A stretch of 64,000 nucleotides of DNA from Flammula alnicola (GCA_015499995.1 JADNRV010000204.1:1-64000); one strand, 5' to 3'. Positions 21,337 through 34,066 are shown, counted from the first letter of the stretch. The notes: generated from the sequence alone by a model not told the origin. Made by a program: numbers and translations.

Positions 21337-24300
21337 ATGCATGGTCTCCAATATCCACCAAATCTCCTCAATACTCTCCCCGTCCTCCACAGCAACAACA
21401 ACAACAACGCCACACCCCCCATCCGCGCACTCTCCGCAGACCACTTCGCCCACCTCCACCTCCACCATACCCTCGCCCATCCCCCGACAACGTCCTCTTC
21501 CCCTTTCTCCACGGCCTAGAAGGCGACAACCACGCCCAGAACACCTTCTTCGCCTCCTCCGCCTTCACCTCAGGCTCCGCCGCGGGTCCACACCACCGCC
21601 GCCAAAACAGCTCGACCAAAGACGGCGCCGCGCACAGGATCACCCCCCGCGTCCCGCCCTACCGCGGCCTCGTCTGGGTCGTGTGCGAGGACGACCTCGA
21701 AAACTCTGGGGACCATGTCTCCTTGAGGGTTTTGCGCAGGAAGCCGCAAGGTGTGACCCAGCAGCAGGGTGCGGATGCCTCCATGCCTTCCTCGTCTGAG
21801 GATTCCGACGACATGTCGGACTCGTCGTTCCAGGACGATTTGGACGAGGAAGAACAGGACATGTTGATGATGATTGAGCAGGACCAGAGAGAGCGGCAAA
21901 GAGAGAGCGACGCTGCTGCTGCTGCTGCTGCGTCGTCCACCACGTGCTCCTCTACCTCTGCGTCTGCTTCTTCCACAACATCCAACTCCAACTCCAACCT
22001 GAGCTCGCCCGCATCTACATGCTCGACACACGACCTCGACGCCGACGCCGACGACGAAGCCGACGCGCCGCCCTCGCCGCCCTCGCCCCTCCTGCAGACG
22101 CCCCTCCAGATGCAGGTCGACGACGTGCGCGTCGTCCCTGGCGGCGCAGACGATGCGGACGCTATGGGCTTGGGCATCACGATCCCGGAGGACTTGGGGC
22201 TCGTCACTGGGAGCATCGTCAAGGAGAAGAAGGAGGAGGGGCATTACGAGGGCCCGCATATGCATCCTGTCGCGCATCGGCCTGCGCCTGCTGGCGTGGG
22301 GGCGCCTATACCCCTGCCCGGTATCACGACGGCAACTGCTATTGCTAATGGTGGTGTGGATGGGGCGCTTGAGCCTTCGCCTTCTTCAACGACTTCGACT
22401 TCGACTTCAACGACTTCTTCTTCTGCCTCCTCCTCTTTGGAGGAGATGCCGCCGCCCCATTCCCATTCGGCAATTACGTCTGATGCGAATGCGGATGTCA
22501 ATGTATCTCCGCCGCCGCCGCCGCCGCCGCCACTTTCATCTGGGTTGGGCGTGGGTGTGGGCGGCGCCACATCCCCATCTGTCAACACCGACGACCCTGC
22601 CTCGTCCCAACGATCTCCACCATCTCAACGATCTCAACGATCAACCCACACCCACACCCACGCCCACACCCAAGCGACGCCAAGTCTGAAACGCCCGACA
22701 GACCCCGCGGCGCCGCCCCTCCTCACGTCGACGTTCCGCCCGAAGGAGCTGTTGAGGCGCCGGCGGGAGCGGGAGAGGGGTGGGAGTGGGGGTGGGGGTG
22801 CGTCGAATGCGAAGGGCGCCGCTGTGGGTGGAGGTGGGGCCTCAAATTCAGTAAAGGTTAATGGAGGCGGAGGCGGAGGTCGAGGCTATGGACATGAGGG
22901 TAAGCCCGCGGTGGGGGGTAAACTTGAGGGTAAATTTGTGGGTACGGGGCAGGGGCAGGGGCAGGGGCGGGATGAGAATGAGGAGGAGGGCTGGGAGTTC
23001 GTGCCTGCGCGTGTGCCGGAGGGCATTTCGTTGAGGAATTTTGGGATTCAGGTCGTGAGTGTCTTTTTTTCTTTTTATTTTATTTTTCGTGTTCTTTTCG
23101 TTGGTTTTTTGGGTTTGGGTTTGGGTTTGGGTTTTTTCGTTGGCGCGCGCTGCACTTTTTTTTCGGGGCTTGCGGGCTCGTTGGTTGCGGCAATTTAATT
23201 TTAAAATTTATTTCTTTCGTTTCTTGGTTTGAGTTTGGGTTTGGGTTTGGGGCTTGTGCCGCTTTTTCATTTTCATTTTTGACTTTTGGGCTCTGTTTTT
23301 TTTGTTCGTTGGTTGCGGCAATTCAATTCATTTTATTTCTTTCTTTCGGTTCTTGGAAGTGTGTCATGGAGTTTTGAGCGAGCGTTGCGGTTCGCGTCCG
23401 TTCGGGTTCTGGTGTTCTCTCTCTCGCTCTCTTTTCCCCCCTTCATTCGTGTGCTCGTTGCATAAAGAAAGGCATATGTTGAGAAGGCCTTCGCACACTT
23501 GTGTTGCCTGTGTTTCTGCGTCTGCGTTTCTTTCATGTTTTATTTTTCTTTCTCTTCTCTTTTCTCGCTTCGCTTCGCACTTGCATGCCATTACGATGAT
23601 CATGTTTGCGTTTGAGGCTCTCATTCAATCTTTTATGACGTTGAGGCCATTCCATCTTTATTTCTTTCTTTCGTTTTTGTGAAGTGTGTTATGGAGTTTT
23701 GAGCGAGCGCTGCGGTTCGGTTTCTGGTGTTCTGGGGGGTTTTTTTGTTGCATCCGTGCTCTGTTGCATAAAGAAAGGCATATGTTGAGAACGCCTTGGT
23801 ACACTTATGTCTGGTTGTCTGTGTTTCTTCTGCGTTTTATTTTCTGTCTCTTTTCTTTTCGCACTTGCATGCTATTACATCATGTTTGCGTTTGAGGCTC
23901 TCTCTCATTCAATCTTTCATGACGTTGAGGCGGTTCCATGGTCTCTTTCAGTGCACGCATACATGCATGAACCTTGACTGCCCCATCTCCTTTTTTGAGT
24001 GCATTCTCTCCTTCATCGCGATCGCCGTTCTCTCTTTTTCTTTTTCTTGCTCGGAGCGAGAACCCCTCTGTGTTTTGCATACGTTCTACCTCTACCTCTA
24101 CTTGCCTCCATATACAGTTATTACGCTGGCCTCCCACCCATCCGTTCTCGAGGGCTCTCGTCGTTCTTTTAAGAGATAGGATCGTTTAGTGGGTACCCGC
24201 GCGGTATAGCGGTATGTGGATGCATGCAGACGAAGGGCATGACCTGGAGGGCTGGTGGCGGATGTCTGCGACCATGTGCATTGTGTTATTTGATCCCTTT

Positions 24301-27300
24301 TTTTATATATCTACTTGGTTCTGTGTTTTGTATGCTTGACTTCTCTCTTGCCTCGCAGAGTTTGATTTTTTTCGCCCTCTTTCTTTCTTTCATTTTGTCT
24401 TCGTTCTAGAGTGAGATTCATTAAATTTTCTCGTTCTGTTTTTCATTGCCTCTGCATCTCCTTTCTTCTACCATACATTTGCTAACTCTGTCTTTCTTCC
24501 TCTGCCTTGCAGCCGATCTACGCCACCCTCTCCGACATCGTCGTGTACTCGCCGTATGGTGCCACGCCAGCGGCCATTGCCCTCGCACGTCGGTTTAGGA
24601 CCGCCATCCAGGCCAAACGGGCGGAGCGGATGCGCGCCGCCGGGATGTTTGACGATGCCGTCACTGATTCGGGGCCGGATTCGACCACAACAGCAGCGAC
24701 CACCAATGCGGACGAGGCCGCTGGTGGGTTCGTGCAATACAACGTTTTCGTGCTCGATGCGTCGGAGGACGAGCTGAGGCAGGCCGTGCCGCATTTGATG
24801 ATGCGGATTTGTGGTGCGGGCGTGCCGGGTGGTTTGCAGCCTGCCGCTGGGCCTTCTACCAAGCCCGCGAAGGGCAACGCGAACTCGGCGAATGGCAAAG
24901 AAAGAAGCGGTGCTTTGTTGGATATCGGCGCACATACGGATGGCCCGGACGGGCATGTGATGGAACTGAGGCGGCTAGAGGCGGAGGAGCGGAAGGCGAG
25001 ACGAGAGAAGGAGAAGGGGAAGAAGGCTAGTGAGAGGGATGCGTGTATGGATATGGTCGTTGATATGGATTTGGCTGAGGAGGGCGCTGCGATGGATGTG
25101 GACCCTGAGAGCGATTGCGACTGCGATTGCGATGCAGAGAAGCAGGAGGAAGAGCCTGACGACGACCTCTGCCTCATCCAGAATACGGTCGACTTTGCGC
25201 TGCGAGAGAGGGAGGAGATGCGCGATTTGACCAAGGCTTCGGAGATTATCAGCTTGTATCCTGCGCCGCCGACTGTGCCTCCTGGTCTCGATCAGACTAC
25301 TACTACTCGTCCTTCCACGCCAGCGAAGCCTGGAAGACATGTCGATGCACAGAGCGATTCGACACCTTCATGGGACCCGCGCGTTGGGCAGGTCTACCTC
25401 GGTAATTCGGGGGATGTGCCGCTTGCGCCAGACGTGCCGACACAGTTCCGCCATGCATCGAGTGTGGCGAGGGATGCGGATGATGCGGCGCGGTGGGATT
25501 GGAATACTTTGACGCGGCATCTCAAGGGTGTGGACGGGCTCTTGGCAGAGTACGAGGCCGACTTCAACGACACGGTCGAGGGCGAAGGAGGAGGTGGCGA
25601 GGAAGCCGCTCAGCTGCAGCAGCCGCACGAGGACGACCCGTTCAACTACGTCGCGACGAACGACCCTGCTCTTGGGTTTGGATACGATATTTGTGTCGAG
25701 TGCCATGACCTCGCGCCGTTCCCGTCGACGGCGCATCTCCGGGCCGCGGAGGAGCATCTGGCGACGTTGGATGTGATGTGGCGCGAGAGGTGGGAGAGGG
25801 CGTGGGTTGCGCGCGAGGAGACACGCACGCGGGCTTCTAGTGCGCTCGAGTCTGGGTCGGACGAATCGGCGGAAGAGGCGCAGGCTCGAGAGCGAAAGGA
25901 GAGGATGAGGCGGAGCGTTGCGCCTGGTCCGCCTCCGCCTGCACCGCCCCGGCCCCCGCCGCACGCTAATGCTGTTATTCACTTGCCGTTCCCGAGCTCG
26001 CCGTCGAATTCGCAGGCGACCATGGTGGCGCTGATGCCTGTTGTGAAGTTTTTAGAGAAGTGGGTGAGGCCTGTGTCGCCGCCGCCTGTAGTGAAGCCGC
26101 CTCCGACGGTACCTGAAACACCGACACGGCCTGCAACGCCGCCTGAGCTGAAGAATCTGAGGATGATTGGGAACGTGGATCCGAAGAAGAATGCGGCAGG
26201 TGCTGCTGCTGCTGCGACTACGACTGCTACTGGAGGACAGAATAATACGAGTGGAGGCTCGAGGCGCTGGTCGTCCGTGACGTCGTTGATGCCCTCTTTC
26301 CCGTCTTTCCCTGGGGTGGGTGGTAATTCGCATGCCAACAACACCAACAAAGCGCCCACACCGCCGCCTCCAGGCCCGCTTCCTGCTCATCCGTCCCGTT
26401 CGCGGGCAATGACTTCTCCGTCGTCTCAGCAGCATGTTGCACATGCACCTACCCCTGTGCAAGCTCGCACGAGGCCGCTCAAAATCTTGCTGTACTCTTC
26501 CGACGGTTACACCGAGTCCTCGGTGCCTGCTCTCTGCCTGTTGATGGCCATCAAGGGTCTTATGCTCCCTGAAGCCTACCTCGAGCTGCAGGTTGAGAAG
26601 AGGCGAAGCTTCTTCGTGTATCAGGGCGACTTGGGCATCCTCAGGAGGGTAGAAGGGCGGTTACGCGAAGAGAGAGATCGAGAGAAGGAGAAGGAGCGCG
26701 AGAGGGAGAGGGAACGAGAGAGGATGGCAGCTGGGGCGTATCATTCGTCCTTGGGTAGTGCGATCAATGCGAATGGGAAGAGGACGGCGCCTGCGCCTGT
26801 GCCGACTCGTGCCGCATATTGGACAAGTTCTGGCAGTCCTGCATCGGGTTCTGCGACGCCTTCCAGGCCTCTGCCTCCTGTCAGCCATGGCTCGTCGTCC
26901 TTCATGGGACGGCCAGCCGCCAAGTCTGTTTCGTTTGCGCATCCTCCGCAGGTTATGGGGGCGTCGCATTATCAGCAGCAACAAAATCAACAGCCACAGC
27001 ACCAGGTCTCGATACCTCCTACCGTAGTCTCATCTCAGAACTCGGTCATACCACCCACGTCGTATCATGCACAGACGCAATTGAAGTTCGGTAGCTTACC
27101 GGCGCAGAGTACCCCGCATCCCCCAACTTACTCTTCCTCTACTATGATCCAACACTCTGAAAAAGGATATATCCCACAACAAACGCAGCAAGCGGGCATC
27201 GTAAAAGGCCGTCCGAGGGCTAGCACCAGCCCATGGTTGCCGAGTCTCTTTGGCGGGGATCATCAGTCATGGTTCAATGACCCACGTTTCGATGGAAGTT

Positions 27301-28073
27301 TCCCAAGCAGAGTGCTTCCATTTCTGTATCTTGGAAATCTGTGCGTATGTTCCGTCTTAATTTCCGTGTTTTTATCTCACGTCGCGTATCTAGAAATCAT
27401 GCATCGAATGTCTACATGTTGCACGCGCTCGGCATAACCCACGTCGTGTCAGTGGGTGAATGTGCCCTCGTACCTCCTCCACACCACATGACCATGAACG
27501 GGATCGTAACTGCCGCGGCATGCCATCGCCCTGGCCCTGGCGCACAATTTGTGCAGGGTAAAGGTCCCGGCGGGCATGGGTCACTGTGGATCGAGGAACG
27601 TGAGGGTCGCATCAAGGTGCTGGACATCAAGGGCGTATGCGATGACGGAATTGATACCCTTGAGCCTCAGCTGGAGCCCATATGCGACTGGATCGACAAG
27701 GCACGGCAGGAGGGTGGGCAGGTACTCGTCCATTGTCGCGTTGGGGTGTCTAGGAGCGCCACTGTCACCGTAAGTCTTTTCTGATTCCATGTCTTTGGAT
27801 GATAATGACCCTGGTATGTAGATTGCCTATGTCATGAAGCACCTTTCGTTGCCCCTAGTGGACGCATATCTCATTGTTCGCTCACGGAGATTGTCAGTAC
27901 TCATTCAGCCGAATATGCGGCTCCTGTATAACCTCTGTGGATGGGAGATCAAACTAGCGAAAGAACGCGCAAATGGAAACGACCGCAAGCTGAAGAAGGA
28001 GCTTGCGAGGACGTTAACGTGGCCATACCTTGCGAAGGAAGTGCATGCTCTCAATGAGAAATACCTTCATTGA
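21337..28073 (+). CDS. PPS1: Pps1-like dual-specificity protein phosphatase
   Basis: A dual-specificity phosphatase related to yeast Pps1. Exons are about 21337-23054, 24513-27340, 27394-27769 and 27822-28073. The N-terminus has IRALSADHFAHLHLHHTLAH, then VLFPFLHGLEGDNHAQNTFF and PYRGLVWVVCEDDLENSGDHV. Long acidic and serine/proline-rich stretches follow. Across the large intron it reads RNFGIQV|PIYATLSDIVVYSP, the conserved Pps1 block. The catalytic domain at the C-terminus shows RVLPFLYLGNLNHASN, and the P-loop HCRVGVSRSATVTIAYVMKH with Cys near residue 1630 and the downstream Arg. The exon sum is 5174 nt, one short of a multiple of three. The reading frame changes at a C run at 21481-21485, and one extra C would give 1724 residues. 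The first intron is 1458 bp, far longer than any other here. Confidence 0.85.
23335..23660. repeat. Tandem duplication inside the 1.46-kb intron, unit 1
   Basis: Shares with unit 2 the blocks GGAGTTTTGAGCGAGCG, GCATAAAGAAAGGCATATGT, TGTTTGCGTTTGAGGCTCTC and ATGACGTTGAGGC in the same order. The offset is about 300-325 bp. The surrounding intron is strongly T/C-rich, with two GGGTTT-type tracts at 23109-23135 and 23231-23252. Confidence 0.82.
23662..23945. repeat. Tandem duplication inside the 1.46-kb intron, unit 2
   Basis: Second unit of the intronic duplication. The 24-base block around GCATAAAGAAAGGCATATGT is unchanged between units, while flanking sequence has diverged and acquired indels. 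Confidence 0.82.
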
Positions 28074-28721
28074 GGTCGAAAACTCAAACCCTCGCCAACG
28101 TGATTACTGTCACTTCGCCTAACTCCAACCAATCAATGCGCACACACGAAAGCGTAGAAAATCTTCGACGTGCAAAATAATCTCCGCCGTTCGCAGCCAA
28201 ATTCCTCAAAGCATATATTACATCACTCTTCTTTGCTTTTGTTTCTAGCAACGTTTCTGTACTACTACTATTCGCGCATTGTTACCTTGTTGTTGTACCC
28301 ATCACTTCCTCATCCTCGTGTCTTTTCTTGTTTCGGTCTCATCCTCGCATTTCATGTATGTGCATAGTTCGGTCGTGTTCTGTTTTCCTGGTTTCTGTAT
28401 ATTTGTTTCTACTTTGTGCATAGCATGATTCCTTTCCATCCTCCATTTTGTTGCATACAACATACGAGTATAACTCTGAACCTGTTTCCCTTCTTGCTGT
28501 TTGTTACACATCTGCTCAGCAATTGCAACTAAATTGCTTTGTCCGGGATTTTCGCCATACGTCAGCCAGTGAATCGTCCCGCTTTTGAACGAGGGTGGTG
28601 TGGGCTTACGCCTGCGGTATACTTCGTGTTCGCCCCACCGTTAATAAATATGGTCGTGGGTGCCATGTATTTATTTGCTTTCCTAAACGACTGTCAGAGC
28701 CTGGTGGGAGCCGTTCAGACA
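28074..28721. other. Phosphatase 3' region and spacer
   Basis: About 650 bp, T/C-rich, with no gene recognised. It probably contains the 3' UTR of the phosphatase gene and the promoter or leader of the small frame at 28722. No conserved motif was seen. Confidence 0.35.
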
Positions 28722-28909
28722 TGAATCCATTGGCCAATTTGCCGCCAAGGCCACATGCTCCTTTCCAAGAGCGTTCCATTACGCAACCTAATCAGAAAGC
28801 ATTCACTGAACATTTGATGAAGAATGAAGGTCTCATTCCCTTTGTCCTGGGCGCTTGTTTCCTTATACTAATTGCAGGGTTCAAGAGTTATCGCCGTTTA
28901 CTTGCATAG
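28722..28909 (+). CDS. Small single-span membrane protein, unrecognised
   Basis: A 62-residue frame from ATG 28722. The first half is polar and proline-rich (MNPLANLPPRPHAPFQE). The second half has one hydrophobic span, GLIPFVLGACFLILIAGF, ending in basic KSYRRLLA. The layout, a short polar head, one span and a basic tail, is like small mitochondrial inner-membrane proteins, but I do not recognise the family. The frame continues upstream without a stop to a GTG/ATG region near 28595, so an upstream exon or longer form is possible. No intron evidence. Low confidence because of size. Confidence 0.4.
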
Positions 28910-29444
28910 CAACCCCCTGCCACCCTGGAGATTGCCGACGTCCAAATAATACTTGGGGCTAGAGCTGACTATGTCCGATAGAACATCTAAAAAATATTTC
29001 CGTCCGCCAAAAACTGCTTCCGTATGGACAAAAGCCGTTGGGAGAAGAGTTGAAAGAACGAGCATGAGAATTGCTATCCTATACAGGTCGATCTTCGACC
29101 TTCTTTCTGCGAATGTGGTATGTATGACGATTCGTGCTCACTGATGGATGAGCAAGAAGGGGATGAAGATGTTTGATGGAAACAATAAAATTAGAAGTTT
29201 CGCGGGAGATGCACCTGAGGCTGTTGGAGCTCCACAGCAGTAAAGTTTGAACTTCGAACCAAGGAAGCGCGCTTGCCCGGAGATTGAGCACTCCTAGGCA
29301 ATAGGCTGACAAGTGGGATTGGCATACGCCAAATGAGGGACAAGTGAGCATCACGCTACTATCACCCCAATAGGTCTATGGATGCGAATAGTCTATGGGT
29401 TGCGACCCTTTCCCGGCGCCGCCCTTTGGAGGAGAAAATGATAT
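28910..29444. other. Spacer 3' of galactokinase
   Basis: About 535 bp between the small frame and the galactokinase stop. Nothing recognised on either strand. Confidence 0.35.
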
Positions 29445-31602
29445 TTACAACTCGAGTTTGAAGACTAAAATATACAATCGTCGATTATGATATTTCGGAA
29501 ATATTCGATGGAAAATTCGGACTCACCACAGGCACCGCTGCCGGGCTTTGTCGCGAATATGACCTCGCTCAAGGCATCGCCTTCCAAATTCTTGTACGCA
29601 GGGTAGGTCTCTTTGACTTTTCGGATAAAATTATCGACTTCGTCCTCGGCTACCAGAGATACGGTGCAGCCGCCCCATCCTGCACCTAGATTCCGCGACA
29701 AAACTTTCCGTCATTCACATGAGGGCGCCGATAACAGAAATAGCCTACCGGTAAGCCTACTGCCATAAGCACCAGCCTTTCTGGCCAGGCGCGTGAGTTC
29801 GTCCAACTCAGGGCATGAACATTCAAAGAAGTTAGCACAACTAGAATGAGAATCGTTCATAAGATCGCCCAGTCTATTAAAGAACGTGTCGTTTCTGTCA
29901 GAGGCTTCAGACGCCTCCAGACAGGTACGCCTGAACTGGAGGACACGCCGTGCCTCGGTAAAAACGTGTTTTGCACGCTTGTATAATTGGAAATACGTGG
30001 CTTCGACTAGAAAAGGGGAGGTGTCATCTAAGTAGGGAATAACGAAAGTTGACGGTAAAAGTTCCGACTCACTATCGACCCACGAAAGGTATACTTCGTG
30101 GAATGTATCATTTGACAGACCAGTCATCTCTACCATCTCATCCATCGTCACTCCGAGTTGGCTATCTACTCGGCTCTTCGGCTTTAACGCGTCCAGCTTT
30201 TGCTCTAATGTCGCGATAACCTTTTCCAATGCATCAGGCCCCATGTCTTCTCCATATTTCTCGCCTGCCATTTGACCCGCAACTTCCCTGTAAGTGATCC
30301 TATCCTTGGAATCGATTTGGAGTCCCAAGGATTTTGCTAAGATACGGGCTCCGACCAAGGTCTCCACCACGCGAAGATTATATCCCTTTTTCGCGCTCAG
30401 GGCTTTGTCAGCGACTACGAGAGAGTTCGCGCACACAAAGACCACGCGAGCGGGAAGAGGTACGGCCAACGCTGTCAAAGAAGGATAGAAGGTGATGTAT
30501 AGTGCCGACGATGGATCGGACATGACCGAGGCTGCTTGGTCCATCCTTTGAAGTTACAGTATATCGATAAGAGGTCGAGGATGATCTGTAAAATTCTCCT
30601 CACCCTCCGCTGTTGACACCTAGAATAATATGAGAGGACATTCTTTGAATGCATCACGAATAAAAATCGCGTACCAACTCGTTTCTCGTTCTTCATGGCT
30701 AATTGCACTAACCCTCCTTTGTTGAGGACGGCGTGGTCAGCATAATCTTCTAGCTATAATTTGATGGGTATATCAAGGTAGGTTATCCTAGGTTATCTCC
30801 TAAGTAATGTGTTGCAATCACCTTTCCATTGACGGCTAGAAATGCGAGAGTACTGGCGACAACCATTGCAGCACTTGATGACAAACCAGAGCCAGCTGGG
30901 ACAGAACCAGTAACCAAAAGATTTACGGGAACAGGTAGGCCTTCTCCACCAGAAAAGTGGTGATTAAGGACGCCCTACAACAATTATGAGCTTCGATTTC
31001 TCCAACGCTATTCCTGGACCCACATAGTATCCTGCCTTGACGTAGCTCTCCCACCGCAGCTCTTTCGTGTTAATGTCAAGATGCCAGCTTTCAACATGAG
31101 CGTGTTGTTCACCAACTTCCTGCGGCTCCTTTACGGCCGGAGCAAAAACTTGTCGAGTATATTTTGGTAGTAAGTTCTCCGCCACAACACTGCCAGGGGC
31201 GTCCTGTATTTCCACGCTATGCGACAAGGCAGGCATAGGACGCGGGCCACACGCGATAAGGATATCCCTTTCGATTGCAGCGGGCAGAACCCCAAATAAA
31301 GCATAGTCAATATGTTCACCTAGCGTGGATGATGAGATCATAGATTGATTCTACATAAGTTAATGCGCACCAATCAAGCTGTGATTTTACGTGCCATCAG
31401 TACATATATCCTATAAGAAATAAGCAGAAACGTACTTGACACGCCCTGGAGCTCTTGCAATATAGGCAGGCTTTCTACCGAACCTCTCCTCAAAGTGTTC
31501 GGCAAGATCATTCCATCTCTTTGCGTGCGGCAACGATGCCTCCAAGCTGCCAAAGACATCGGCTAAAGTCTTGTAAACAGGAATGGCTTGTTCAGAAATC
31601 AT
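29445..31602 (-). CDS. GAL1: Galactokinase
   Basis: Phosphorylates galactose with ATP to galactose-1-phosphate, first step of the Leloir pathway, in the cytosol (GHMP kinase family). Ten exons (31436-31602, 31371-31378, 31024-31319, 30822-30974, 30675-30753, 30604-30619, 30073-30545, 29749-30006, 29527-29685, 29445-29464) sum to 1629 nt, or 542 residues. Motifs: ERFGRKPAYIARAPGRV, then NLIGEHIDYALFGVLPAAIE (sugar site), GSVPAGSGLSSSAAMVVAST (ATP loop), VNSGGMDQAASVMS, and the C-terminal GAGWGGCTVSLV. Two exons are only 8 and 16 nt. The 8-nt exon supplies most of NLIG and the 16-nt exon supplies VNSGG, so both must be spliced in for activity. All joins are GT-AG and in frame. Confidence 0.95.
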
Positions 31603-34066
31603 GACTGCAGATAACGAGGCAGTAGTTGGAGATGAATAACTGATTCTTCCAGGACGAGCCGCATATATGCCGTTTCAGTGGTAGTAGGGCCGGTCCATGT
31701 GACCAGAGTAGATTTCTCATGAGTCGGACAATCCCCTCAAAGCTCAGAGACCTTACAACGGATACGTTTTAGTTGCAATTTGTCACTGAAAAAGTTCTTA
31801 CCGATGTAAACTTGAGGACGGAGAGGGGAAATGTCAGATTTTTGCCCTCATTTTCGAACAAATCATTTAAGTTGAAAATCGTGCGGCCCGCAGCCGGCCC
31901 GTTGAAGGTCTGGGCTAGTATCCTATGACTGGTCGAAGGTGGCGCCTGTGTCTGGACTCTGGAACGCATGAAAAAATCGAGGTTGGTCACCACAGGATAG
32001 TCCAGGACTGGCGAATGATTGCGCAACGGAATTAACGGCTGACGATGTCTTTGTTCTTATTTGGTTCTAATTGGCGTCCGCGCATAAAAACCACCCAAGG
32101 TCTTAAAAACCTGATCTGACTTGCGTTCAGGCTTGTCTTTTCCACAGCTCTGCTTTGTCTTCTTGTCCCGATATATGACTCAAAGAACATGACATGGTAT
32201 TCCACCTCTTTTTTGACATTTTCGTTCGCAATCTGTGGCATCCATATCTCAAAACACATTGACACGAGGCCGAGCAAGGTCCGAGAGTTCCGAAAGCCTC
32301 ATGTTATTCTTGGGCCTTGGGAGTGAAACCTCATTAACGGTGTCAAACGCAAGAACTGTAATTACTGATGCTTACAGTCGATGCACGAGTGTCCGATATG
32401 ACATGTCGCTCCAAGCAACATTTTTCTTAATCTTCATTGATAATACTTTTAATAACTATGCACGGATATTGGATCCAGCCTCCGGGCAGCATTTTGTCAT
32501 GAAAGATGTGGCGCAACTATCTGTGCGGCTAATTATGGGTATGTGGTCTCCTCATTTCGGTGCTTTAAGTATGAATTATTTTGTAATTATTTCATAAGGA
32601 CCAGTAGTGGGATAAAAATAGAACTTGGACATCTATTTTTATCACCCCAATATGCAGACACGGTACACCCCTGTGAAGTAAGTGATAAGATAACTATAGT
32701 ATTTCTGTGAGAAGTCAGGGAGTGAGGGAAATATTTGATACTCGTATGTAGTCCAATATTTGTGACAAAAAATTTGTGGGTACGAATAACTTGGGTGTGC
32801 GGCTAAAGGGGATTATGTCGTCTTTTTTTATCAAGTATTCGAGCACTCAAGAGGTTGGGCCCAATTGTGGAAAGGAGGTGGAGGCGAAGGCCCAGAAATG
32901 ACCTACTTTCGTAGTTTCTGGTTCTTATGCGTGGGTGCAGGCCTTTGAAGAGCCTAGAGAGCTCTGATAATTTTTGGCCTCTTTTTCCTCTGATTGACGT
33001 AGCCTGGAGTCGCTAAATATTAACTTTAAGGGAGCGCACCAAGTATGGTACAAGTTAGGAAGGATAACAATACTCGAGTATATGAGCGTTTCCAAGGTCG
33101 ATATTCCTTAGTCGGCCGCTGTGCAATCCTGCATCGGGATTCGGCACCGTACATTAATCAGCATTCGTTGACGTGTTTTATTAATGAACAGTACTTTAAA
33201 CTTGAGCTTGCTGTCATTAATATTGTTGTAGCTCTTCGGTTGAATGTTCATTTATGCGACTCAGGCGTCAGGATTTTGATACTTAGAGTGCAACATCCGT
33301 CCCTCAAGCGCACTTGAACCTTGGCAAACGGTCAGCCCCATTGGAAAGCCACCGAAGGTGTGTACTTAAGTACCCCGAAGATCTGCTTTCAGTTTGACTC
33401 ACACTTGCTTGCATTATTGTAGTTTCGTCCAAGTTTCGTCCCCATTCCGTATTAGGCTGCCCACTGGGTGGGAAGTTTCTCTGATGGCAATTGTTTGATG
33501 GGGAGAAACCCGCGGGCCGCCTACTACGTCTGGTGCATTACGAAGAAGAAAGATTACATCGTGTATCAGAATTTCGAGTAGTTTCGAGTACTCATTGTCG
33601 TCTTGTTTCGGGTCCTTCTACTGACGTAAATTTGGACTTTAGCGGATAAGTCAACCTCCAGAGGGAACAAACAAGGAAACATTTGACATGCATCCAATGT
33701 CCAAAGACTTGACAAGAATTCCCGAGTCTGCCGCAAAATTACTTCAGGTCTGACCCGGCTTGTGAATTCGGACATTCGGGATGAAAGTGGATAATCGATC
33801 ATCCAGTGATCTTTAGTTGCCGGCTCTGAAATTATTGCTCACTCATCCTCTCAGGCCTTCAAGTGAGTCATTTCCCCACATTTCGATTCCTAAAAGGTCC
33901 TCAGGCAAAGGGTGGCTCCTGATATAAGTATTGACTGTATTCCTATCAGACGAAAGTCGTTCCAGATCTTTGTGAACAATGACAAACGTGAGCAAACCAA
34001 ATCTTCTCCGTTCATTTGGCTTTCCATCAACTTTCAATCATCACCGTCAATAGAATCTCGAACCAA
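31603..34066. other. Gene-poor 2.5-kb tract
   Basis: Holds the galactokinase promoter and unassigned sequence. Minus-strand open frames at 31769-32026 (VVTNLDFFMRSRVQTQ) and 32032-32277 look partly coding but match no family I know and have no clear splice partners. Nothing else was seen. Confidence 0.35.

Noticed and set aside
22616..22680. Short repeats (CGATCTCAA, CACACCCA) as a CRISPR or satellite array
   Set aside because: They are low-complexity coding repeats in the phosphatase gene, without spacers.
23109..23252. GGGTTT repeats as telomeric sequence
   Set aside because: Too few units, not the TTAGGG unit expected in these fungi, and inside an intron of a gene.
31769..32277. Two minus-strand frames upstream of galactokinase as one gene
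   Set aside because: Could not be spliced together in frame and matched no known domain.
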